Shown: positions 36,184-45,028, numbered from the stretch's first letter. The stretch: 64,000 bases of DNA from Gordonia polyisoprenivorans NBRC 16320 = JCM 10675 (GCF_000241325.1 NZ_BAEI01000011.1:124001-188000); one strand, 5' to 3'. Numbers and translations are program-made. Notes: generated from the sequence alone by a model not told the origin.

Positions 36184-37359
36184 TCAGGGGCGCTGAGAAG
36201 ACTGGCGCTGAGAAGACTGGCTCGGCGAAGACTGGCGCGAGGACGTCTGGCGCTGGGATGTCTGGCGCGTGGAACTGCGGGCACGTCCGGCGCCGAACGC
36301 GGTGGCCGTGACCGACCCGGACGCCGCGGTTCCGTCGGTACGCACCTCTGCGTGATCGGAGTTCTCACCCGACGGGGAATCCAGTTCTCGTCGAGCAAGT
36401 TCGAGGTCGCTGCCGAATTTGACCAGTAACGACAGAAGTGCGCGATCGGCGACAGCTCGGTTGTCGTCACCGGTGCTGCCGAGCAGCGACGCGGCCCGCG
36501 CGGCGTCGATGACCTCGGCGATGGAGGGGCTCTTGCGCAGTGGGAGGTCACGTAGGCGGCGTGCGAGATCGACGACCTCGGCGATCACCGATTGCTCGAC
36601 GTCGGGTGCGCGCACACCGACGATGCGGCATTCGCGGGCCACGTCGGGATAGCCGACCTGAAAGTGCAGGCATCGGCGTTTGAGAGCGGGCGAGAGTTCG
36701 CGAGTGTCGTTGGAGGTCAAGATCACCCACGGCGAGGAGCGTGAGGTGAAGGTGCCGAGTTCGGGGACCGTCACCTGTCGTTCGGCGAGGACCTCGAGCA
36801 TGACCGCCTCCATCGCCTCGTCGGTCCGGTCGACCTCATCGACGAGCAACACCGTCGGTGTTGCCGACCGGATCGCGGCGAGCAGCGGGCGGGCGACGAG
36901 GAAGTCCTCGGTGTACACGCCGATGTCGGTGCGGGTCAACGCCGCCGAGGCGGCCGACAGATCGGGTTCGGCGGCCAGTTCGGCGCTGATGCGGTCGCGC
37001 AACATCTGCACATGTAACAGCTGCCGGGCATAGTCCCATTCGTAGAGTGCCCGGGCCTCGTCGAGTCCCTCATAACACTGTAGCCGGATCAGGTCCCGAC
37101 CAGACGCTGCGGCAAGGGCTTTCGCGAGTTCGGTCTTGCCGACGCCGGCAGGTCCCTCGAGAAGCAACGGTCGGTCCAGCAGTGTTGCGAGATGGACCAC
37201 CACCGCGAGATCGGAATCGATGACGTAGCCCTGCTCGTCGAGTCCACGGATGAGATCGTCGACGGTGTCGACAGCGAGTTCCTCGACGGAGTCGACCGCG
37301 AGTTCCTCGACGGTGTCGAGGGAGACCGGTGTGGTGGGCAGGGCCGAGGGTTCGGACAT
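36184..37359 (-). CDS. MoxR-family AAA+ ATPase
   Basis: This 391-residue AAA+ chaperone-type ATPase has Walker A GPAGVGKTE at about residues 69-77, Walker B VLLVDEVDRTDE and sensor-1 VILTSNDTREL, then the arginine-finger region LSPALKRRCLHF. The N-terminus has a duplicated 24-bp unit encoding VEELAVDS/VEELAVDT. The last 30 residues are five-residue Gln-Ser-Arg repeats (QTSQR, QSSQR) and look disordered. The start is ATG 37359 with GAGGAG before it. MoxR/VWA pairs act together in cofactor insertion; this pair lies behind an alcohol dehydrogenase gene. Confidence 0.9.
   Translation of the reverse strand: MSEPSALPTTPVSLDTVEELAVDSVEELAVDTVDDLIRGLDEQGYVIDSDLAVVVHLATLLDRPLLLEGPAGVGKTELAKALAAASGRDLIRLQCYEGLDEARALYEWDYARQLLHVQMLRDRISAELAAEPDLSAASAALTRTDIGVYTEDFLVARPLLAAIRSATPTVLLVDEVDRTDEAMEAVMLEVLAERQVTVPELGTFTSRSSPWVILTSNDTRELSPALKRRCLHFQVGYPDVARECRIVGVRAPDVEQSVIAEVVDLARRLRDLPLRKSPSIAEVIDAARAASLLGSTGDDNRAVADRALLSLLVKFGSDLELARRELDSPSGENSDHAEVRTDGTAASGSVTATAFGAGRARSSTRQTSQRQTSSRQSSPSQSSQRQSSQRP
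36187..36262 (-). repeat. 15-bp tandem repeat in the moxR tail
   Basis: Five in-frame 15-base units encode QTSQR, QTSSR, QSSPS, QSSQR and QSSQR at the very end of the MoxR protein. Confidence 0.75.
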
Positions 37360-37431
37360 GACTCCTCTTCGTGGATCGGGTTCGTCGATCAGCTTCGTGG
37401 GTCGGCTCGGTAGGGCGTGCGGGCGAGGTGC

Positions 37432-37480
37432 GGGTCGGCCCGGGCGAGGGGACAGGTCTCGTCCCCGCCCGGGCCGACCC
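37432..37480. terminator. Large hairpin between mno and moxR
   Basis: GGGTCGGCCCGGGC (37432-37445) pairs perfectly with GCCCGGGCCGACCC (37467-37480). Inside it, GGGGAC and GTCCCC pair, leaving a two-base bulge and a seven-base loop. It makes 20 base pairs in total. No T-tract follows on either strand, so it may be a factor-assisted terminator, a processing site or an mRNA stabiliser for mno rather than a standard intrinsic terminator. Confidence 0.65.
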
Positions 37481-37531
37481 ACGGTGCGGGAGTTGCTCAG
37501 GCTCCCGGTCTGTGTGGCCGGCGACCGACGG

Positions 37532-38803
37532 TCAGTAGCTCCCCGTCATGGCGTGGGTGACCATCGGGATCAGCGACTCGACGGTGCACTCGCGCGGGTT
37601 GCCGGGTGTGCACCAGTCGTCCATCATGTGCTCGGCGATCGCCCGGATCTGCTTGTCGGAGGTGTCCATCGTGTCGCCGCGACCCTCGTACTTGCCGGTG
37701 TTCATCCGGTTCTTCTCGTAGCTGCCGACGCTGAGTTGGCCGAAATTGTCCGGGATGCCAAGGTCTTTGGAGAGCCGGATGGCCTCTTCGACGGCGGCGT
37801 CGGCGGCCTGCACCGTTGTCATGTTGGTGGTGTCGACGCCGAGCAGCGCGGCGATGTCGGCGTAACGCTCGTAGCGACTCGGCAGGTTGTACTCCCAGAC
37901 GCGCGGCAACGCGATAGCGTTGTTGAGTCCGTGGTGGCTGTCGTAGAACGCCGAAACCGCATGTGAGAGCGAATGGATCAGCCCGAGACCGCCGGAGTTG
38001 AACGCCTGTGCCGCAATGTATTGCGCGTGCATCATGCCGGTCCGTGCTTCCAGATTGCGGGGCTCGTAGACGGCGGTGCGCAGGTGATCGCGGATGAGCT
38101 CGATGGAGTACTTGGCGTTGCCCAGTGATGGCGCGAAGTCCAGCCGCGAGACGTACGGTTCGGAGGCGTGTGCCAGCACGTCGAAACCGCAGAACGCGGT
38201 GAAATGCTCGGGGCAGCTGTAGTAGAGCAGCGGATCGTCCATGGCCAGATCGACCAGACAGGTGTCGTCGAAGGCCACCCACTTGTGCGGCTTGTTCATG
38301 TCGGAGGTGTCGGTGATGACATAGGCCCACGAGGTCTCCGACCCGGTGCCCGCGGTGGTGGAGACCGCGATGTGCTTGGGGTTCTCCTTGTTGGTGGCCT
38401 TCGAGAAGCCCTCGAACTCGTTGATGTTGCGGCCGTCGTGCGCGATGACCATTCGGGCACCCTTGGCGGCATCGTGACTCGAGCCGCCGCCGACGGAGAT
38501 GATGCCGTCGCACTTCTCGCTCTGATAGAGCGCCGCGGCGTCCATGCAGTTGTAATCCTTGGGGTTCGACTCGACCTTGTCGTAGAGGACGACGTCGACA
38601 CCTTGGTATTCGATCTTGCCGACGAGTTCTTCGATGATTCCCGATCCGCGCAGACCGGTGGTCATCAGCAGGACACGGCTCATATCGAGGTTCTTGGCCT
38701 CGACCCCGAGCATGTCGTGGGCGCCGACGCCGAGTTTCGCGTTGGGGAAGGGATGGAAATCCTTGATCGGGAAGTCCCAGATCTGGTTCAGCTCGATGGC
38801 CAT
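37532..38803 (-). CDS. mno: NDMA-dependent methanol dehydrogenase (iron-containing ADH family)
   Basis: This is a 423-residue group III alcohol dehydrogenase. It has a bound NAD(P) fold with GVDVVLYDKVESNP and SVGGGSSHDAAKG, and the metal-binding residues in the order CGFDVLAHASEPY, GLIHSLSHAVSAFYD and HGLNNAIALP. Actinobacterial Mno/Mdo enzymes of just this length oxidise methanol and other primary alcohols; the tightly bound nicotinamide is reoxidised artificially by NDMA and, in current understanding, by the redox peptide mycofactocin. No mft genes are in the window. ATG 38803 has AAGGAG seven bases before it. moxR and a VWA gene follow on the same strand. Confidence 0.9.
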   Translation of the reverse strand: MAIELNQIWDFPIKDFHPFPNAKLGVGAHDMLGVEAKNLDMSRVLLMTTGLRGSGIIEELVGKIEYQGVDVVLYDKVESNPKDYNCMDAAALYQSEKCDGIISVGGGSSHDAAKGARMVIAHDGRNINEFEGFSKATNKENPKHIAVSTTAGTGSETSWAYVITDTSDMNKPHKWVAFDDTCLVDLAMDDPLLYYSCPEHFTAFCGFDVLAHASEPYVSRLDFAPSLGNAKYSIELIRDHLRTAVYEPRNLEARTGMMHAQYIAAQAFNSGGLGLIHSLSHAVSAFYDSHHGLNNAIALPRVWEYNLPSRYERYADIAALLGVDTTNMTTVQAADAAVEEAIRLSKDLGIPDNFGQLSVGSYEKNRMNTGKYEGRGDTMDTSDKQIRAIAEHMMDDWCTPGNPRECTVESLIPMVTHAMTGSY

Positions 38804-38879
38804 GACGGTCGATCTCCTTGCGTCGCTGTGGGGTGACACTTCGAGGATGTCGTCGGCATCACACCTCACACAAGAACAC

Positions 38880-38903
38880 CTGAACACATAATCAGATGTT
38901 CAG
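38880..38903. promoter_or_regulatory. Inverted repeat upstream of mno (possible operator)
   Basis: CTGAACA (38880-38886) and TGTTCAG (38897-38903) are perfect inverted copies 10 bases apart, an ideal spacing for a dimeric regulator. It lies 77 bases before the mno start in the divergent mno-ldh region. Confidence 0.4.
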
Positions 38904-39081
38904 TCCAGCAGGTGAGTGGAGAACTGGCCGGACGGACAGGGCGAGCCAGCCGTCGTGGGTGGGTGACCTGCCGACGGGGTGAAGAGCCGATGACGGGTGT
39001 GGGCGTTGCACGGCGGCGTCGGGACCGATGGGATAGGACTGGACACGTACGTTGCCGGGCCCGATCGACGCGGAGGTAGTG

Positions 39082-40035
39082 ATGAACACACGAGGTACCA
39101 AGCTGGCGGTCATCGGGGCAGGCGCGGTGGGGACGGCGGTCGCCTACGCGTCGTTGATCCGCGGCGTGGCACGCACCATCGCGCTGATGGACATCAACAC
39201 CGCCAAGGTCACCGCCGAGGTTCTGGACATGTCGCACGGACTCGAATTCGTCCCGCGCACCGACATCATCGGCGGCGACACCATGGACGTCGTCGCCGAC
39301 TCCGACGTCGTGGTGTTCACCGCGGGTGCGAAGCAGAAGCCCGGACAGTCGCGGCTCGAACTCGCCGAGGCGACCATCGGTCTGACGCGGGCGATCCTGC
39401 CCGAGGCCGTGGAGGCCGCGCCGAACGCGGTGTTCATCATGGTGACCAACCCGGTCGACATCGTCACCAATGCGGCCCTGAAGATCAGTGGGCTGCCCAA
39501 CAATCAGTTGTTCGGGTCGGGCACGGTACTGGACTCGTCGCGCCTGCGGTTCCTCATCGCCCAGCACGCCGGAGTGGCGGTGCAGAACGTGCACGCCTAC
39601 ATCGCCGGCGAGCACGGCGATTCGGAGATCCCCCTGTGGAGTTCGGCGGCCATCGGTGGCGTCCCGCTGAGGGAATGGAAGCCGCTACCGGGCTACGAGC
39701 CGATCGATGAGGAGGTGCGCCGGCGCATCGCGCACGAGGTGGTGCACGCCGCGTACAAGATCATCGACGGCAAGGGTGCCACCAACTACGCGATCGGCCT
39801 GGCGACCACCCGCATCGTGGAGGCGGTACTCAACAACGAACACCGGGTGCTGCCGGTGTCGACGCTGGCGACCGGGTTCGAGGGCCTCGACGACGTGTGC
39901 CTGTCGCTGCCGTCGCTGGTGGATCGCACCGGATGTGCGCAGCGCCTCGACGTCAGTGTCGACGACACCGAGCGTGCGGGTCTGATGGCCTCGGCGGACA
40001 CCCTGCGGAACATGCAGAAGCAGTTCGGTTTGTGA
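39082..40035 (+). CDS. ldh: L-lactate dehydrogenase (NAD+)
   Basis: This 317-residue enzyme interconverts pyruvate and L-lactate in the cytosol. The Rossmann loop is GAGAVGTAVAY, followed by the acidic LMDIN for NAD. Catalytic features are TAGAKQKPGQSRLEL (substrate loop with Gln and Arg, typical of lactate rather than malate enzymes), TNPVDIVT and the active-site histidine in IAGEHGDSE. ATG 39082 follows GGAGG at 39072-39076. It is divergent from mno; no direct functional link is known. Confidence 0.93.
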   Translation: MNTRGTKLAVIGAGAVGTAVAYASLIRGVARTIALMDINTAKVTAEVLDMSHGLEFVPRTDIIGGDTMDVVADSDVVVFTAGAKQKPGQSRLELAEATIGLTRAILPEAVEAAPNAVFIMVTNPVDIVTNAALKISGLPNNQLFGSGTVLDSSRLRFLIAQHAGVAVQNVHAYIAGEHGDSEIPLWSSAAIGGVPLREWKPLPGYEPIDEEVRRRIAHEVVHAAYKIIDGKGATNYAIGLATTRIVEAVLNNEHRVLPVSTLATGFEGLDDVCLSLPSLVDRTGCAQRLDVSVDDTERAGLMASADTLRNMQKQFGL

Positions 40036-40066
40036 CGGTCGCCGATCGGCAACGGCCCTGCCACGC

Positions 40067-40492
40067 TCAGGCGAGCGCGGTCTGGATGGCGTTCTGGTAG
40101 CGCTTCTGCTGGTCGGCGGAGGTGCCGGCCGGGAAGTCGACGACGACGTTGAGGACCTGGAACGACTGCAGGTGCGCGCCGAGATAGATCTCCGCGCGCC
40201 CGGTGGTCTGGAACTGCATCAGGGTGAACTGATCGGTCGCGAGCGCTGAGGTACACCCCGCGCTCGGGCAGACCTGTGCGGTCACGATGTGCTGATTGGT
40301 GACGGGTAGACCCTGCCTCGACACCTCGTCGGCGGTGTTGGTGAGCGTGCGGGGATTGACGTTGTTGTCGACACTGCGCGAGGCGGTGTCGGCGCCCGTC
40401 GGGTCGTCGGGGCGCGCGCACGCCGCGGGTAGCAGGGCGCCGCAGCAGATCGCCAGCACGGCCACCGCACGCCGTATCGTCATCGACCCCAT
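40067..40492 (-). CDS. Putative lipoprotein, unknown function
   Basis: This is a 141-residue predicted lipoprotein. The signal MGSMTIRRAVAVLAICCGA leads to the lipobox LPAAC at about residue 24. The mature part has two cysteines (VCPSAGCTSA) and a VLNVVVDFPAG strand, ending with a helical QKRYQNAIQTALA. Several in-frame ATGs exist; 40492 is chosen for its GGGAGC-type ribosome site. It is convergent with ldh and downstream of the permease on a different strand orientation. No family was recognised. Confidence 0.65.
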   Translation of the reverse strand: MGSMTIRRAVAVLAICCGALLPAACARPDDPTGADTASRSVDNNVNPRTLTNTADEVSRQGLPVTNQHIVTAQVCPSAGCTSALATDQFTLMQFQTTGRAEIYLGAHLQSFQVLNVVVDFPAGTSADQQKRYQNAIQTALA

Positions 40493-40602
40493 GTCGTGCT
40501 CCCGTCGTCGCATCCTGTCTCGGCCACGACGTTACTGGTGCGGCGACGACCGACGGTCGGCGCCCGGGCCGGGCGCCCGGATTGTCGGGGCGGCTGGGAC
40601 GG

Positions 40603-42171
40603 TCAGGTCTCCTGCATGAGGACCGGATCGGCGGTGACCTGTGTCACCGGGCCGGTGAACCATTTCTTGACCGACAGGTGCCAGTACACGTACAGCGCGA
40701 CGAGAGCGCCGCCGACCAGCAGTGGCGTGTAGTTGACGTACTTCCATGCGAATCCCGGATCCCACGGCATGCCGCCCAACGACGTCGGGAACATGGCGAT
40801 GATCGAGGTCAGCGCGATCTCGGCAAGTGCCAGCGGGGCGATCCACTTATACTTCGAACCCAGTGTCCACGAACCGGATTCGAAGGAATCGCCTGCGCGC
40901 CACCGGAAATAGATGGGTACCGCGAAACACAGATACAGCCCGACGACGCCGATCGAGACCACCGCGAAGAACGCGACCGGGACCGGTGCGCCGTTGATGT
41001 CGACGGCGACGAGGGCCGGAAGTGTGATGATCGCGGCCACCGCGGCGGTCACGATGACGGCGTAGGCGGGAATCCCCTTGGCGTTCACCTGCTTCCAGAT
41101 CCGGTGGCCGGGAACGGCGCCGTCGCGGCTGAAGGCGAACATCATCCGCGACGCACTCGTCTGGCAGGCGGCCGTGCAGAACAACTGGCCCGCGGTGGAG
41201 ATCAGCAACACCACACCCGCCCACCGGGAGGTGAGGGCCTGGGTGAAGATCGTCGCCACCGCGCCGCCGCTCTTGGACACCCCGTCGGCGTCCTGTACCG
41301 CGAAGAGAAAGCTGAGCAACAGAATCCAACCGCCGATCGCCGAATAGGCGATCGAGCGCCAGATGCCCTTGGCCGCAGCACCGGCGGCGCCCTTGGTCTC
41401 CTCGGAGATGTGGGCCGACGCGTCGTAGCCGGTGATCGTGTACTGCGTCAGGATCGCCGAGATCGGCAGGACGTACAGGATGAATCCGGCGTGTGAGGTG
41501 GCACCGCCGAAGATCCCGGAATTGTTGACGGTGCGGGCGAACACGTCGGAGAACGACGCGTGCTGATCCGGCACCAGGAAGAGGATGAGAATCACTGCCG
41601 CGGCGCCGAAGACGTGCCACCACACCGACAGGTTGTTGATCATCGACAGCAGATGCCCGGAGAAGATGTTGATCAGTGCCGCGGCGATGAGAATGATGAC
41701 GAAGATGAGGAACACCCGGGTGAGACTGTAACCGGCCAACCATGATTCGCTGAACGTACCGATGGTGAGGTCGACGAAGGTCGCTGCGCCGTAGGCCACC
41801 GAGGCGAGGATGGCGACCAGCCCGATGAGGTTGAGCCAACCGGTGTAGAAACCCGCCTTGGCGCCGCCGAGTTTGGATGCCCACCAATAGATTCCGCCGG
41901 AGGTCGGATATGCCGAGACGAGTTCGGCCATGCAGAAGCCGATGAGCAGGATGAACACCGACACGATGGGCCAGCCCCACGCGATCGCCGCGGGGCCACC
42001 GTTGTTCCAGCCCAACCCGAACGAGGTGAAACACCCGGACAGGATCGAGATGATGGAGAACGAGATCGCGAAGTTGGAGAAGCCCGACCACGAACGGTGC
42101 AACTCCTGGGTGTAGCCGAGCCGAGCGAGGTGGGCCTCGTCCTCGTTGAGAATTTCGTGCCCTTCGGGCAT
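40603..42171 (-). CDS. Amino-acid/choline-type APC permease
   Basis: This is a 522-residue secondary transporter of the APC superfamily with about twelve hydrophobic helices. It has the first-helix motif FSIISILSGCFTSFGLGW, then YPTSGGIYWWASKLGG after helix 2 and TGYDASAHISEETKGA between helices 6 and 7. These mark the amino acid-choline transporter (ACT) branch, which takes up GABA, choline, ethanolamine or amino acids. The start is ATG 42171. It is monocistronic as far as can be seen, and the substrate is not defined by context. Confidence 0.88.
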   Translation of the reverse strand: MPEGHEILNEDEAHLARLGYTQELHRSWSGFSNFAISFSIISILSGCFTSFGLGWNNGGPAAIAWGWPIVSVFILLIGFCMAELVSAYPTSGGIYWWASKLGGAKAGFYTGWLNLIGLVAILASVAYGAATFVDLTIGTFSESWLAGYSLTRVFLIFVIILIAAALINIFSGHLLSMINNLSVWWHVFGAAAVILILFLVPDQHASFSDVFARTVNNSGIFGGATSHAGFILYVLPISAILTQYTITGYDASAHISEETKGAAGAAAKGIWRSIAYSAIGGWILLLSFLFAVQDADGVSKSGGAVATIFTQALTSRWAGVVLLISTAGQLFCTAACQTSASRMMFAFSRDGAVPGHRIWKQVNAKGIPAYAVIVTAAVAAIITLPALVAVDINGAPVPVAFFAVVSIGVVGLYLCFAVPIYFRWRAGDSFESGSWTLGSKYKWIAPLALAEIALTSIIAMFPTSLGGMPWDPGFAWKYVNYTPLLVGGALVALYVYWHLSVKKWFTGPVTQVTADPVLMQET

Positions 42172-42292
42172 GGCGCGCCTCCATCGTCTCGGCCGAGAGG
42201 TGAAGCGCCGTTGCTGCACTGGTGATCAGTGCAGACGATAAGCCCGGGAGTCGAGTACCGCTGCCCGATATCCGATAGATCCGATTTGCCGT

Positions 42293-42625
42293 TTATGGGC
42301 GAGGCTCACCTGTCGGGCTCGGCGAGGAGTCGGCATGCGGCTGGTCGACGATCACGCGGAGTGCGGCGACATGGCCGTCGAACGCCTCGCGTCCGGTCGG
42401 GGTGAGCCGGGCGCGCACGGTACGGCGTCGCCCCGTCGATGGTCGCTCGGTGCTGACGTAACCGGCTGACTCGAGAGTGGTGAGTTGTTTGGACAGTGCC
42501 GAATCCGACAGTGCCAGTCGCTCTTTCAGGTAAGAGAACTCGGCCCAGTCGGTGGCTGCGAGGGTCGCGACGAGGGACAGGCGGGTACTGGGGTGGATGA
42601 TCTCGTCGAAGCGTGGCACGGTCAC
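42293..42625 (-). CDS. Small winged-helix transcriptional regulator (MarR/PadR-like)
   Basis: This 110-residue DNA-binding protein consists of one winged-helix domain: HPSTRLSLVATLAATDWAEF, then LALSDSALSKQLTTLESAGYV as recognition helix, then the basic wing STGRRRTVRARLTPTGREA. Such small regulators usually sit with a membrane protein and repress their own operon. The GTG start at 42625 overlaps the stop of the upstream membrane-protein gene. The GGAAA half-site cluster just ahead of the operon (43110-43152) is the obvious candidate binding site. Confidence 0.88.
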   Translation of the reverse strand: MTVPRFDEIIHPSTRLSLVATLAATDWAEFSYLKERLALSDSALSKQLTTLESAGYVSTERPSTGRRRTVRARLTPTGREAFDGHVAALRVIVDQPHADSSPSPTGEPRP

Positions 42626-43086
42626 GGCAACACCCGGCGACGGATCGTGGTGAAGATGGTGTTGCCGCCGAAGCCGATTGCGGCACCGACGATCAGCGCG
42701 GCCCAGGTGGCGGCATGGGTGGCGCCGTCGGCGTCGAGACCGAAGCCGAGGCCGACCGTACAAGCCACCGCGACGAGCAGGATCGCGATGACGATCAGGG
42801 GGATGCGGCGGTCGGTGACGGAGCGGCGCAGTTGCACGGTGCGTCGCGCGCGTCGACCGTCGAGCAGGCGGGAGGCGACGATGGAATGCCCCACGCCGAA
42901 GGCCACGGTGGCGACGGTGACCACCCACGCCGGGGCGACATCGGTCAGGACGCCGAGAGCGACCCAGCCGGCACCCATGATCGACCAATAGGTCTGCGGC
43001 AGGCCGACCTCGTCGGCGACTCGCCGACGAGCGGAATCGACGTCGGTGAGTGCGGCTCGTGCCTGCTCGGGAGTGATGTCGGACAT
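42622..43086 (-). CDS. Four-helix membrane protein, partner of winged-helix regulator
   Basis: This is a 154-residue membrane protein. The N-terminal 35 residues are helical and charged (ITPEQARAALTDVDSARRRV). Two hydrophobic pairs follow: YWSIMGAGWVALGVL with WVVTVATVAFGVGHSIV, and LIVIAILLVAVACTVGLGFG with AATWAALIVGAAIGFGG. It is translationally coupled (GTGA overlap) to the winged-helix regulator, an arrangement common in actinobacteria where the membrane partner may sense the signal. Function unknown. Confidence 0.75.
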   Translation of the reverse strand: MSDITPEQARAALTDVDSARRRVADEVGLPQTYWSIMGAGWVALGVLTDVAPAWVVTVATVAFGVGHSIVASRLLDGRRARRTVQLRRSVTDRRIPLIVIAILLVAVACTVGLGFGLDADGATHAATWAALIVGAAIGFGGNTIFTTIRRRVLP

Positions 43087-43109
43087 GGCGGCCTGCTTTC
43101 GCTCATGGG

Positions 43110-43152
43110 TTTCCTGACTGGAAAGTAGTTTTCACTTTCCTACTGGGAAAGT
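43110..43152. promoter_or_regulatory. Cluster of alternating GGAAA half-sites (operator)
   Basis: Four half-sites alternate in direction: TTTCC (43110-43114), GGAAAGT (43120-43126), ACTTTCC (43134-43140) and GGAAAGT (43146-43152). The inner ones make perfect 7-bp inverted repeats with spacers of 7 and 5 bases. The cluster lies 24 bases before the membrane-protein gene and touches the start of the DUF2786 gene, so one regulator could control both directions. Confidence 0.65.
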
Positions 43153-43158
43153 CAAGGG

Positions 43159-44070
43159 GTGACCGACTCGACCGAAAAAACTCGGCGTCGAGTGGAACCG
43201 ATCGGCCGTCGAAATAGTCTGATTCATATGCGCGACGACAAACTGCTCACCCGAATCGCGGGGCTCCTGCGGCAGGCGGAGAACACCGACAACCCACACG
43301 AGGCCGAGACGTTCATGGCTGCGGCACAGCGGCTGGCCACCGCCTCGGCGATCGACCTGGCGCTGGCGCGGGCCCACGATCCGGCCGCCCGAACCACGAC
43401 CCCGATCTCGCGGCAGATCGCCATCGGCGAGACCGGCAAACGTGGACTGAAGACCTACGTGCAGTTGTTCGTGGCGATCGCGCGGGCCAACGATGTGACC
43501 GTCGACGTCGCCGGCAACTCGACGTTCGTCCTCGCGTACGGTTTCGAATCCGACATCGACACGTGTGAGGCCCTGTATACGTCCCTGGTGGTGCAGATGG
43601 TGACGGCCAGTGATGCCTACCTCCGCTCGGGCGACTACCGCAACGAGACGTCGGCCCGGGTGGTGCGGCGCGGTCAGGGCTGGCACACGCGGAAGGTCGT
43701 GGAGCGAAAGCCCTTGGCCCCCATCACCGCGCGGCTCAATTTCCAGTCGGCGTTCGCCGAGCGGATCGGCGTCAGGTTGGCGCAGGCGCGTGACGAACAG
43801 CGACAGGAGGCGATCGCCGCCGACGCGGAGTCGACGCCCGCGGGTGACGGCCGACCGTCGACGTCGACGGCCATCGTGTTGCGTAACAAGGAGATCGAGG
43901 TCACCGACTTCTACAAGAGTGCATCCCAGGCGCGCGGCACGTGGCGTCCCACGAGTGCCTCGGCCGGATACTCCGAGGGCGCTCGGCGCGCCGGCGACCG
44001 GGCGGGACGACGCGCCAAGATCGGCGCCGACCCCGAATTCGGGGCACCCCGAGGAGCTCTCGAACGATGA
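43159..44070 (+). CDS. DUF2786 domain-containing protein
   Basis: This 303-residue protein carries an N-terminal DUF2786 helix hairpin, DKLLTRIAGLLRQAENTDNPHEAETFMAAA (about residues 26-56), a conserved domain of unknown function. The middle is alpha-beta, and the C-terminus is basic and rich in Arg, Ala and Gly (SASQARGTWRP to RAGRRAKIG), which may bind nucleic acid. GTG 43159 is the listed start; an ATG at 43228 would begin exactly at the DUF2786 domain but lacks a ribosome site. The gene starts next to the GGAAA operator cluster. A TIGR04338-type metallohydrolase gene lies nearby, a pairing I recall from other actinobacteria. Confidence 0.8.
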   Translation: MTDSTEKTRRRVEPIGRRNSLIHMRDDKLLTRIAGLLRQAENTDNPHEAETFMAAAQRLATASAIDLALARAHDPAARTTTPISRQIAIGETGKRGLKTYVQLFVAIARANDVTVDVAGNSTFVLAYGFESDIDTCEALYTSLVVQMVTASDAYLRSGDYRNETSARVVRRGQGWHTRKVVERKPLAPITARLNFQSAFAERIGVRLAQARDEQRQEAIAADAESTPAGDGRPSTSTAIVLRNKEIEVTDFYKSASQARGTWRPTSASAGYSEGARRAGDRAGRRAKIGADPEFGAPRGALER

Positions 44071-44074
44071 CTCG

Positions 44075-45028
44075 TCACGGATGTCGATCGTCGGCCGCCG
44101 CCGGCTGATCGGGCAGGGCGAAGGGGCTCGGTGGCACGGGCGCGGGGACGGGGACCCCGGTGAACGCTCCGACGCGTCTGCCCCACACGCCGTCGTCGGT
44201 CGCGACGGCATGCACGACGGTGGCGCTCACGACGAGGATCGCGGCGTAGAAGTACAACCAACTGATCGCGAGGAACACCATGCCCAGGGTGCCGAAACGA
44301 TTGAGCGTCGCAGGGACGGTCTCGGGCAACACGATTCGGCTGCCGACGAGGTACACCGTGATCAGCGCGCCGGTGAGGGCGCCGTTGACCGCGAGCAGAC
44401 GCATCGGCACCTGATGCGAGACCATCAGGCGTGGCACCACCGTCCACAGCGCCCACCACGTCACGAAGGAGGCGAGGACCACGATCGCCAGACCGAGCGG
44501 CCCGACGCCGTGGTAGTGGACTCCGAAGATGCTGATGTCGCCGAGCGGGGTGATCAGACCCTGCACCATCACCGCGACCGGGATGAGGAAGATGACCACC
44601 ACCCACCGCCACCAGCCGCGCCACGAGAGTCTGTTCACCCGGAACGTCTGCATGTACATGCGCCCCAGGGCACGGGCCAGCGACGTCGCACCGGCGATCG
44701 TCATCAGTGCGCCGATGACACCGAATGCGGTGGTCGTCGACGTCGACAGGGACACGTCGAGTCGAGTGGGGTTGACGCCCAGGTTGTTCAGGGCTTCGTC
44801 GAGATAGGTGCGGCCGACCGGCAGGGTGGTGAGCAGGATGACGATCGGCAGCACCGACGTGAACGCCTGTGCCGACAGCGTCATCGACCGATCCGACAGG
44901 CTTGCCGTCGCCAGCTCGCGCACGATCCGCAGGATCACCGACGCGCCGGGCAGTGTGAGGGCCCGATCGGTGAGGTCGCGGGCACGCCCACGCCATCGCT
45001 CGACGTGGCCGGACACCCCTGGCTTCAT
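44075..45028 (-). CDS. YihY/BrkB family membrane protein
   Basis: This is a 317-residue membrane protein with six predicted helices. Family features are the amphipathic N-terminal stretch, AQAFTSVLPIVILLTTL for the first helix, RALGRMYMQTFRVNR and WRWVVVIFLIPVAVMVQG in the middle, and ISWLYFYAAILVVSATVVHAV for the last helix. Despite the old label ribonuclease BN, the family is regarded as an envelope protein of unclear function, perhaps lipid transport. It ends five bases from the end of the DUF2786 gene (convergent). Confidence 0.85.
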   Translation of the reverse strand: MKPGVSGHVERWRGRARDLTDRALTLPGASVILRIVRELATASLSDRSMTLSAQAFTSVLPIVILLTTLPVGRTYLDEALNNLGVNPTRLDVSLSTSTTTAFGVIGALMTIAGATSLARALGRMYMQTFRVNRLSWRGWWRWVVVIFLIPVAVMVQGLITPLGDISIFGVHYHGVGPLGLAIVVLASFVTWWALWTVVPRLMVSHQVPMRLLAVNGALTGALITVYLVGSRIVLPETVPATLNRFGTLGMVFLAISWLYFYAAILVVSATVVHAVATDDGVWGRRVGAFTGVPVPAPVPPSPFALPDQPAAADDRHP

